Assembly: GCA_044370695.1 (NCBI GenBank) | Contig: JBILVB010000128.1 | Coordinates: forward strand, 1-10,844 | Direction: 5' to 3' | Source: JBEIFW01 sp044370695 | GTDB lineage: Bacteria; Actinomycetota; Acidimicrobiia; Acidimicrobiales; Ilumatobacteraceae | DNA length: 10,844 nt | The notes under the pieces: generated by a model | Seen by the model: the letters and a program-made list of their open reading frames with translations, nothing else | Told to the model about the DNA's origin: nothing | Database searches by the model: none | In this document: one piece after another, positions 1-5,561 of the stretch | Position numbering within the stretch: the stretch's first letter is position 1 | Layout: each line of letters starts with the position of its first letter | Made by a program: the position numbers and the translations under genes

Positions 1-647
1 GTCCCACCCGGCACGAAGGTGCCCTCGACCTCCACCCAGGTCCCGACCGGCGGTGGTGCCGCAACGTCGAGCACGTCGACCTTGGCGACGAGCGCGTCGG
101 CGGCGCAGCAGGCGATCGTGAACCGTGCGATGCGCAACCCGTCGGCGGGCCCGCCCTTGGCGACGAACCCGACGAGACGGACCGTCGCCGTGCGGATCGA
201 CTCGACCCCGTCCGGGGGGTCGAAGGCGCGATCGGCGAACTCGGACAGGGTCAGCGGGTTGACGCCGTTGGCGTCGAGCGGGGCCCACTCGCCCCTGCGG
301 GCGCGCACCTGCATCGTGTCGTCCGCCGACACCGCCGTCACGTCGAGCGCCCCGGGCGCGACGGCGAACAGCACGACCACCGGGGCCAGCAACCACCAAC
401 CGACCCGCTCGGGCCCGTGGCCGGCGTGGCCGGCGTGGCCCGCAAGGCCGGCGTGGCCGGCGCCGTCCCCCCAGGCCCGTCCGTCCGCCAGCGTCCACAG
501 GCCGATACCGCCGATGACCAGGCCGGCGACCACCAGGAACGGCTGCATGACCGGCTGCACGTAGTCGACGGCTGAGCCGTCGACTACGACGCGCAGCAAC
601 AACATGCCGATCAGGACCGACAGGCTGCCCCCGGCCACACGGCTCAC
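1..647 (-). CDS. TIGR03943/DUF1980 family putative permease subunit (3' end beyond window)
   Basis: Partial gene with about 215 codons visible; it runs off the left edge. The GTG start overlaps the stop of the upstream permease gene by 4 bp (GTGA), so the pair is probably translationally coupled. Hydrophobic stretches at about residues 9-22, 37-51 and 84-101 suggest a membrane-bound N-terminal half, followed by a soluble domain. The family-typical motif RFTIACCAADA lies at 175-185, with Cys180-Cys181. This family (B. subtilis YcgQ-like) is normally encoded beside a DUF318-type permease, exactly as here, and the two are thought to form one transport unit whose substrate is not established. Residues 64-78 are a Gly-His-Ala repeat between membrane segments, which together with the CC motif suggests metal or metalloid handling (inference). 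Family assignment is firm; function is not. Confidence 0.86.
   Translation of the reverse strand, partial: MSRVAGGSLSVLIGMLLLRVVVDGSAVDYVQPVMQPFLVVAGLVIGGIGLWTLADGRAWGDGAGHAGLAGHAGHAGHGPERVGWWLLAPVVVLFAVAPGALDVTAVSADDTMQVRARRGEWAPLDANGVNPLTLSEFADRAFDPPDGVESIRTATVRLVGFVAKGGPADGLRIARFTIACCAADALVAKVDVLDVAAPPPVGTWVEVEGTFVPGG
414..458 (-). repeat. Five-unit 9-bp repeat encoding Gly-His-Ala
   Basis: Tandem 9-nt units, mostly GGCCACGCC on the minus strand, encode residues 64-78 of the DUF1980 protein. Four of the five units carry His (65, 71, 74, 77); the second reads Gly-Leu-Ala. The repeat lies in the loop between two hydrophobic segments and could be a length-variable metal-binding loop. Confidence 0.75.
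560..588. repeat. Perfect 14-bp inverted repeat with 1-nt centre
   Basis: The arms CGTAGTCGACGGCT and AGCCGTCGACTACG flank a single G at 574. The palindrome falls in codons 20-30 of the DUF1980 gene and includes two GTCGAC hexamers. The transcript of either strand could fold a stem of about 12 bp once a minimal loop is allowed for. Its role is unknown; it could be an operator, an RNA hairpin early in the gene, or chance favoured by GC-rich codons. Confidence 0.7.
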
Positions 648-1633
648 AGCAACCACGTCCCGACTGCGAGGGACGACACGAGCGTCGTCACGAACGTCAG
701 CGGCGCGAACCGTTGTGCGAACGACCGTCCGAAGGTGCCGGCCTGCAGGGCCACGAGCTTCACGTCGACCATCGGGCCGACCACCATGAACGCGAGTTGC
801 GCCGGGCCCGAGAACCCGGTCAGGGAGGCGGCGACGAAGGCGTCGGCCTCCGAGCACACCGCCAGCAGCACAGCGAGCACCCCGACCAGCAGGACCGACA
901 GCACGCCGTGATCGCCGAGTTCGGCGAGCAACGCCCGGGGCACCACGGTCTGCAGCGCGGCGGCCCCCATGGCGCCGATCACGAGGAACCCGCCGGCGTG
1001 CAACAGGTCGTGCTGCGCCGTCTCGACGAACGCCGCCCGCCGGGTCCGTGTGTCGGTCCCGTCGCGACGCAGGCGGGACAGCCAGGCATCGTTCCCCCAA
1101 CGACTCCAGACCAGCCCGACGACCAGCGCGGCGATCAGAGAGGCGAGCAGGCGGGCGGCCACGACCTCGGGGCGGCCCGGGAACGCCACCGCCGTGGACA
1201 CGAGCACGATCGGGTTCACGGCCGGTGCGGCGAGCAGGAACGTCAGGGCGGCCGCAGTGGGCGCGCCGCGCGCGACCAGGCGGCCGGCGATCGGCACCGA
1301 GCCGCACTCGCACCCGGGCAGGGCCATGCCGGCCACCGCGGCGACCGGCACCGACAACGCCGGCTTCGCCGGCAGGACCCGGGCCAACCAGCCCGCCGGC
1401 ACGAAGGCCGCGATGACGCCCGAGATCGTCACGCCGAGCGCGAGGAACGGCAGGGCCTGCAAGCAGATCGCGACGAACACCGTCGACCACGCCCGCAGCC
1501 GTGCACCGTCGAGCGCATCGCCGAGCAACCCGCGCACGGCGACCGCTGCGAGCACGGCTGCGAACACCACCACCGCACCGGCCCACGGCGATCTCGGGCG
1601 CGCCGCCCGATCGGGTTCGAGCCGGACGTCCAC
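644..1633 (-). CDS. DUF318/ArsP-like permease (YraQ/YcgR family)
   Basis: A 329-residue integral membrane protein of the normal size for this permease family. Hydrophobic helices cluster at about residues 18-36, 50-78, 92-106, 125-150, 160-176, 213-230, 243-260, 276-295 and 312-329. The hallmark motif PGCECGSVP is at 106-114, with Cys108 and Cys110, and lies between membrane segments. The second half has CSEADAF (260-266) and GPMVDVKL (286-293), the pseudo-symmetric counterpart region. Family members move metal(loid)-like or other small substrates; ArsP exports organoarsenicals, but the substrate here cannot be read from the sequence. It is followed, with a 4-bp overlap, by its DUF1980 partner. 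The GTG at 1633 was chosen because a TAGCTT hexamer lies exactly 6 nt before it, which fits leaderless initiation, and no ribosome binding site is seen. Confidence 0.9.
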   Translation of the reverse strand: MDVRLEPDRAARPRSPWAGAVVVFAAVLAAVAVRGLLGDALDGARLRAWSTVFVAICLQALPFLALGVTISGVIAAFVPAGWLARVLPAKPALSVPVAAVAGMALPGCECGSVPIAGRLVARGAPTAAALTFLLAAPAVNPIVLVSTAVAFPGRPEVVAARLLASLIAALVVGLVWSRWGNDAWLSRLRRDGTDTRTRRAAFVETAQHDLLHAGGFLVIGAMGAAALQTVVPRALLAELGDHGVLSVLLVGVLAVLLAVCSEADAFVAASLTGFSGPAQLAFMVVGPMVDVKLVALQAGTFGRSFAQRFAPLTFVTTLVSSLAVGTWLL

Positions 1634-1639
1634 CCCGGG

Positions 1640-1645
1640 AAGCTA
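1640..1645 (-). promoter_or_regulatory. Putative -10 hexamer TAGCTT of the permease gene
   Basis: On the minus strand TAGCTT matches the actinobacterial TANNNT consensus and is separated from the GTG start by exactly 6 nt (CCCGGG). This would place the first transcribed base at the start codon, giving a leaderless mRNA. No clear -35 hexamer is visible. Confidence 0.5.
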
Positions 1646-1648
1646 TGG

Positions 1649-1669
1649 GTGCCGGCCGCCGACCGGCAC
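1649..1669. promoter_or_regulatory. Inverted repeat, candidate operator
   Basis: A perfect repeat GTGCCGG-N7-CCGGCAC lies in the 61-bp gap between the FrhB-like gene and the permease. Its centre is about 26 bp upstream of the predicted permease transcription start, between the expected -35 and the -10, where a bound repressor would block RNA polymerase. It could instead be a stem-loop ending the FrhB-like transcript, but no U-rich tract follows on the minus strand. Confidence 0.45.
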
Positions 1670-1694
1670 GGGTGATCCGGGCGGCCCGCCGGCC

Positions 1695-2882
1695 TCAGTG
1701 CGCCGCAGGCGCGGCGCCGTCGGCCTTCTTCTTCGGCGGTGGGACCCCGACCGACGGGGCCTTGTCGGCGAACTCGGGCCAGCGCCGGCGGCTGACGATC
1801 GACAAGGTGCGCAACAACTTCATCGCGACCTCGTCCTCCTGGGCGGGCTTCGCGACGATCGTGCCGTCGGCGATCATCCGGTTGATGACCTCCTCACCGA
1901 GCTCGGTCCGCACGATGGTGAGCGTCCAGTCGTTGTCCTTGCCGATGCCGCCGGTCGCGATGTCGGAGTGCTCGGCGGCGAAGTCCGGGCACATCTTGCA
2001 GCCCGAGCGCGTCCATTTGTGGCACTCCTTCAGGTCGATCTCGTGGTACGAGCCGTCCTTCATCCAGATCTGGAAGACGCCCTTGATGTTCATCTTCACC
2101 ATGTCCTGCTTGCGCAGGCCGTACTTCGCCTCGAAGAGCTCCTCGAAGATCGCGTCGTCGAACGTCTTGGAGCACAGCAGGCCGATGTTGAACAGGAACG
2201 GCTTGGAGACCTTGCCGGCCTTGCGGTCCCACATCACCGGCGGCGACGACGTCTGGCATCCCATGCCGACGAGCGCCAGGCGGCTCAGGCCCATCTCCTT
2301 CGCGTCGCGCAGGGCGAGGGGGTTGGCACAGTAGGTGTAGCGGCTGCCGGCGGTGGCGAGCACCTCCTCGCGGTTGCGCACGACGACGGGCTTGGCCTTC
2401 CACGCGTCGTCGGGCTCGACGCCGCTCACGAGGGCGCCGTCGATGTAGTCGTGGTTGAGCAACCAGACGAGCATCGCCGACACGAATCCGCCGTCCTGGC
2501 CCTTGGTGTGCTCCTCGTCGTTGGCCGCCCGGGTGAGCAGCAGCTGGCGCCAGATGCCGGCCATGTCGTTGGGTTCACGCACTCGACCGAACAGGTGCAT
2601 GTCGGCGGCCGGTTCCCACGCCCGGAACCGGGGGCAGGCCCGCGTGCAGGTGGTGCAGCCCTTCTCGCCGTGGATGCAGTTGTCGAGGCCGAGTTCCTCC
2701 TCGAGGTGGAACGGCTTGTACTTGCCCTCCTCGTGCTCGTAGCCGATCACGTCGTGGGGGCAGGTGACGACGCACCCCGCACATCCCGTGCACAGGCCGG
2801 TGGTGATGACCTCGGCGTAGAGCTCTTTCCACTGGGCGGTCCAGCGCTCGGCCTTGGCGGGGGCGGGCTCGGTCATCGTCAT
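1695..2882 (-). CDS. Coenzyme F420 hydrogenase/dehydrogenase beta-subunit (FrhB) family protein with two 4Fe-4S motifs
   Basis: A 395-residue, probably cytoplasmic redox protein. The N-terminus has two ferredoxin-like cysteine sets: Cys31, 34, 37, 41 (CTGCAGC...CP) and Cys69, 76, 79, 83 (CTTC...CP). The FrhB N-terminal signature QDGGFVSAML is at 129-138. The C-terminal domain keeps the family cysteines in GMGCQ (209), LLCSK (237), Cys287 and GCKMCPD (295, 298). FrhB-type proteins bind a flavin and exchange electrons between reduced coenzyme F420 and iron-sulfur partners; the partner here is not encoded nearby. It ends in a lysine/alanine-rich tail (384-395). The start is the ATG at 2882, which has TACCAT 6 nt upstream and no Shine-Dalgarno; a second ATG two codons in (2876) is possible. 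A gap of 61 bp separates it from the permease, and no functional link between them is evident. The exact electron acceptor is unknown. Confidence 0.88.
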   Translation of the reverse strand: MTMTEPAPAKAERWTAQWKELYAEVITTGLCTGCAGCVVTCPHDVIGYEHEEGKYKPFHLEEELGLDNCIHGEKGCTTCTRACPRFRAWEPAADMHLFGRVREPNDMAGIWRQLLLTRAANDEEHTKGQDGGFVSAMLVWLLNHDYIDGALVSGVEPDDAWKAKPVVVRNREEVLATAGSRYTYCANPLALRDAKEMGLSRLALVGMGCQTSSPPVMWDRKAGKVSKPFLFNIGLLCSKTFDDAIFEELFEAKYGLRKQDMVKMNIKGVFQIWMKDGSYHEIDLKECHKWTRSGCKMCPDFAAEHSDIATGGIGKDNDWTLTIVRTELGEEVINRMIADGTIVAKPAQEDEVAMKLLRTLSIVSRRRWPEFADKAPSVGVPPPKKKADGAAPAAH

Positions 2883-2888
2883 GCGGCG

Positions 2889-2894
2889 ATGGTA
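2889..2894 (-). promoter_or_regulatory. Putative -10 hexamer TACCAT of the FrhB-like gene
   Basis: TACCAT on the minus strand matches TANNNT and ends exactly 6 nt (CGCCGC) before the ATG at 2882, the arrangement expected for a leaderless transcript. The same 6-nt spacing occurs at the permease gene. No purine-rich ribosome binding site lies between the hexamer and the ATG. Confidence 0.5.
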
Positions 2895-2910
2895 GGCCCG
2901 GATCCGGGCC
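2895..2910. repeat. 16-bp perfect palindrome
   Basis: GGCCCGGATCCGGGCC is a perfect self-complementary site directly adjoining the upstream edge of the putative -10 of the FrhB-like gene. It contains the first of four GATCCGG boxes and is a reasonable regulator-binding candidate. Confidence 0.55.
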
Positions 2911-2946
2911 CCGCTCAGATCCGGCGCGGATCCGGCGACGATCCGG
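2901..2946. repeat. Four direct GATCCGG boxes, last three spaced 11 bp
   Basis: GATCCGG begins at 2901, 2918, 2929 and 2940, so the spacings are 17, 11 and 11 bp. The last three copies fall on nearly the same face of the helix. They lie immediately upstream of the FrhB-like gene's -10 and fill most of the 76-bp intergenic region, which fits a multi-site operator. Which regulator binds is unknown. Confidence 0.6.
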
Positions 2947-2958
2947 CCCCGTCGGGGC
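2946..2958 (-). terminator. Weak stem-loop just after the NHL-FN3 gene
   Basis: GCCCC-GTC-GGGGC lies directly against the TGA stop of the minus-strand NHL protein gene (stop at 2959-2961). The stem is short and no U-tract follows, so it is at best a poor intrinsic terminator. It may simply be part of the GC-rich operator region. Confidence 0.25.
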
Positions 2959-4653
2959 TCAGACCCACGGCCCGCGACCGGTGGTGCGCCGCGCGCCCGA
3001 CGCCACCCGCACGAGCGCGATCCCGATCCCGAGGGCGACCACGCCCAAGCCCAAGGTGATCAACGACTCCGAGCCGGTCGGCGCGGCACCGTCGAGCGTC
3101 GGGGCAGACGTGCCGCCGGAGCCGCCACCTCCGGAACCGCCCGGGCCCGTGGGCTGCCCGCCGACCGGGACGGGCGCACCGGTGGTCGGGGGCGGCAGGG
3201 TCGACCCGGACGGGGTCGTCGTGGGCGGCGCGGTCGTGGTGGGCGAGTCGGCCGTGGGCGTACCGACCCCCTGGGTCTCGGTGCCGAGGCCGGCGAGCGT
3301 GCGGGGCCACACGGAAACCACGTAGCTGACCCCGGCCGACAGGCCCGACACCGTCGCCGAGGTGCCGGTCACGGTCTGCACCACGGTCGAGCCACCCACG
3401 AGGACCTGCACCCGGTAGTCGAGCACCGGGGCACCGCCGCTGTCGGCCGGAGCGTTCCACGCCACGGTGAGCGAGCCCACCCCGCCGGTGATCACCAGCG
3501 ACTGCACCGGGCCGGACAGGCCGGGCACCACTCGGGACACCGCGCGCAACCGCCGCCCGTTGCCGGCCTCGGCGACGAGCAGATCGCCGTTGGAGCGAGC
3601 GCCGAGGGCAGCGACCTCGCACAGCGACGCTGCGCCGGCCGCGCCCCCGTCACCGTTGGAGGACGAGCAGGACGACCCGACGACCCCGGCCCGGCGGGAG
3701 ATCATCCCGGCCTGGACGGACCGCACCACCGCACCGGCCCGGTCGCCGACCCACAGCGTGCCGACCGCGTCCACGAGCAGCGCGATCGGGTCGTCGAGCG
3801 TCGCCGCGCTCGCCGGCCCGCCGTCGCCCGAGGAACCGGCGACGCCGGTGCCGGCGACGGTCGTGATCGCCCCGGACCCGGTGACGGCCCGGATCCGGCG
3901 GTTGCCGGCGTCGGCGATGTAGATCGTCCCGTCCCCGCCGACGGCGACCGCCCGGGGGGAGTCGAGTTGTGCGGCAGTGGCCGGACCGCCGTCGCCGCCG
4001 AAGCCCGGCGCACCGGTCCCGGCGATCGTGGTGATCGTGCCGAGCGTCGAGATGGCGCGAACCCGATGGTTGCCGGTGTCGGCCACGTAGATCGTTCCGT
4101 CCGCGGCGAGGGCGATCCCCGTCGGGTTCGACAGGCTCGACCCGGTCGCGAGGCCACCGTCGCCGCCGAAGCCCGGTGTACCCGAGCCGGCGATCGTCGA
4201 GATCGCCCGGGTGCCACCGAGCAGGATCCGCCGGAGCCGGTGGTTGCCGGAGTCGGCCACGACCAGCGCACCGCCGGCCCGGTCGTAGACGACCCCCGTC
4301 GGCGCGTTGAGTTGGGCGAGCTGCGCCAGGCCCCCGTCGCCGCCGCCGCCACTCGTGCCGTCCCCGGCCACGAGGTTGACGACCCCCGACGACGAGTCGA
4401 ACTCGAGCACCCGGTTGAGTTCGGTCGAGGTGACGTACGCACCGTTGCGCTCGTTGCCGGCGACCCCGCCGAGTTGCCCCACCCCGGTGACGCCGACGCC
4501 GGCCCCGTCGAAGAACGAGTTCGACCCGTTGCCGGCCACGGTGGTGATGTCGCCCGGGTCGGCCGCCGCCGGTCCGAGGCCCGCGACGACGAACCCGACC
4601 GTGAGGCCGAGGACGAGTCCGACGCGGACGGAGCAAGCGCGAACACGGGCCAT
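2959..4653 (-). CDS. Secreted, membrane-anchored NHL-repeat beta-propeller protein with FN3 domain
   Basis: A 564-residue predicted surface protein. Residues 1-31 form a signal peptide (Arg-rich start, hydrophobic core, AAA-D cleavage region). Six NHL blades follow, with cores at about 62-85, 119-143, 178-201, 234-257, 290-313 and 348-372, each of the form DGTIYVADTGNHRVR, with GFGGDGGPA-type connectors. This is enough for one closed propeller. A fibronectin type III domain spans about 379-468, then a Pro/Thr-rich stretch (470-500), a Gly-rich linker (502-515), a membrane helix (531-549) and a basic tail. The pre-helix sequence AAPTGSES resembles a degenerate LPXTG sorting motif. Cys329 and Cys345, in the extension between blades 5 and 6, could pair. 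The ATG at 4653 was chosen because GGGGA lies 5 nt upstream; an in-frame GTG one codon earlier (4656) sits too close to it. NHL propellers usually bind ligands or partners and no catalytic residues are evident. It is divergent from the pilin operon. Confidence 0.87.
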   Translation of the reverse strand: MARVRACSVRVGLVLGLTVGFVVAGLGPAAADPGDITTVAGNGSNSFFDGAGVGVTGVGQLGGVAGNERNGAYVTSTELNRVLEFDSSSGVVNLVAGDGTSGGGGDGGLAQLAQLNAPTGVVYDRAGGALVVADSGNHRLRRILLGGTRAISTIAGSGTPGFGGDGGLATGSSLSNPTGIALAADGTIYVADTGNHRVRAISTLGTITTIAGTGAPGFGGDGGPATAAQLDSPRAVAVGGDGTIYIADAGNRRIRAVTGSGAITTVAGTGVAGSSGDGGPASAATLDDPIALLVDAVGTLWVGDRAGAVVRSVQAGMISRRAGVVGSSCSSSNGDGGAAGAASLCEVAALGARSNGDLLVAEAGNGRRLRAVSRVVPGLSGPVQSLVITGGVGSLTVAWNAPADSGGAPVLDYRVQVLVGGSTVVQTVTGTSATVSGLSAGVSYVVSVWPRTLAGLGTETQGVGTPTADSPTTTAPPTTTPSGSTLPPPTTGAPVPVGGQPTGPGGSGGGGSGGTSAPTLDGAAPTGSESLITLGLGVVALGIGIALVRVASGARRTTGRGPWV

Positions 4654-4656
4654 CAC

Positions 4657-4814
4657 CGTCCCCGATCGGCCGTCGGGACGCCGGCGTTAGCGCTGCGGCG
4701 CATCGTGGTCGGTGCTCGCTCGTACGGGTGCGATCGGGTTCAAGAGTGCGTCCAGATCGACCGGGACGCCCTGGAGCGGGGGTCCACTCGACCGATCGGA
4801 CGACCGGAGGCGCC
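4657..4814. promoter_or_regulatory. Divergent intergenic region between NHL-FN3 gene and pilin operon
   Basis: This 158-bp space must hold the promoters of both divergent transcription units unless either is read from outside. I see no convincing TANNNT or TTGACA pair on either strand. An imperfect stem (CGTCCC with GGGACG, 4657-4680) overlaps the GGGGA ribosome binding site of the minus-strand NHL gene and could mask it in the mRNA. No RNA gene or repeat element is recognisable. Confidence 0.45.
4806..4810 (+). promoter_or_regulatory. Ribosome binding site GGAGG of the pilin gene
   Basis: GGAGG ends 4 nt before the ATG at 4815. It decides the start of the pilin gene against an in-frame GTG start 29 codons upstream (4728), which would only add an unlikely arginine/proline-rich leader. 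Confidence 0.75.
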
Positions 4815-5561
4815 ATGGCTGCGGTGCGACCGTCGAAACCCGCCCTGCACCGACCACGCCGCCACCCGGCGCGCCCCGAGGACGGCTTCAGCATCCTCGA
4901 GGTCGCCATCACCTTGGGGATCCTTGGCGTGGTGATGGCCATGGTCCTGCCGATGGTGCTCACCTTCAACCGGATGTCGATGTCGGCGCAGTGGCGCTCG
5001 GAGGCGAACACCGCGCTGCGGCCGCTCGTCGAGGAGGTCTTCGCCGAGCTGCGATCGGCGCGGTCGCTGCCCACCTGCGCGACGGGTCAGACCGCGACCG
5101 TCTCGGGCACCGCCCGCTGCCTGCGCCCCGTCGACAACGGTGCTCCGGTGCTGTCGGAGGCGACCCCGGGCCGGCTGTGCTTCATCAGCCAGCGGCGCTC
5201 GGTCGCCCTCGCGGCCGGTGACGTCCTCACGGCGCCCGCCTACACGTGCCTCGAGGTGAGCGGCACCAACAACGCCCAGTTCCGTGTGCTGTCCTACCCG
5301 CCGAGCACCACGGGCTACGCCCTGGGAACGACGGCCACCACGGGGACGCCGCAGTTGACCCGGACCCTCGGGACCATCGAGTCCGGCGCCACCCCGTTCA
5401 CCTACCAGCGCGCCGACGGGACGGCGACCACCACCTTGAGCGAGATCGCCGTGGTGGGGTTCCGGGCCGAGCTGTCGCGCTGGGACGGCGTGCGCACGGA
5501 CACCCAGCGGTTCAGCTACCGGATCGCGCTTCGGCCCCAGAGCTACCGGGCGGGCGCATGA
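4815..5561 (+). CDS. Prepilin-type N-terminal cleavage/methylation domain protein (minor pilin/pseudopilin)
   Basis: A 248-residue type IV pilin-like protein. A basic leader of 24 residues ends in the type III signal motif DGFSILEV: cleavage is expected after Gly24, with Phe25 as the methylated first residue and Glu29 as the conserved Glu+5. A hydrophobic helix runs to about residue 50 and continues as an amphipathic alpha-1 to about 85. The rest is a beta-rich globular head with four cysteines (88, 102, 122, 145), enough for two disulfides. The length and LTFNRMSMSAQWRSEANTALRPLVEEV helix region, given here only as residues 50-75, resemble PilW/GspJ-type minor pilins more than a major pilin. 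The start is fixed by GGAGG at 4806-4810. Its stop overlaps the ATG of the giant PilX-like gene (ATGA), so the two are co-translated and probably co-assembled. No ATPase, platform protein or prepilin peptidase lies in the window, so these must be encoded elsewhere. Confidence 0.88.
   Translation: MAAVRPSKPALHRPRRHPARPEDGFSILEVAITLGILGVVMAMVLPMVLTFNRMSMSAQWRSEANTALRPLVEEVFAELRSARSLPTCATGQTATVSGTARCLRPVDNGAPVLSEATPGRLCFISQRRSVALAAGDVLTAPAYTCLEVSGTNNAQFRVLSYPPSTTGYALGTTATTGTPQLTRTLGTIESGATPFTYQRADGTATTTLSEIAVVGFRAELSRWDGVRTDTQRFSYRIALRPQSYRAGA

Noticed and set aside
969..3059. A 696-codon open frame on the plus strand across the permease and FrhB-like genes
   Set aside because: It crosses two genes and their intergenic region on the other strand, and its product is low-complexity with no recognisable motif, whereas the minus-strand products are clear family members.
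3650..5074. A 474-codon minus-strand frame overlapping the NHL-FN3 gene and the pilin start
   Set aside because: The product is Arg/Gly-rich and covers the conserved pilin signal region on the wrong strand. The NHL-FN3 frame explains the same DNA far better.
5246..5557. An N-terminal extension of the giant protein within the pilin gene
   Set aside because: The 104 extra residues are His/Arg/Pro-rich frame-shadow sequence. The ATG at 5558 gives a proper basic leader plus membrane helix and an ATGA overlap with the pilin stop.
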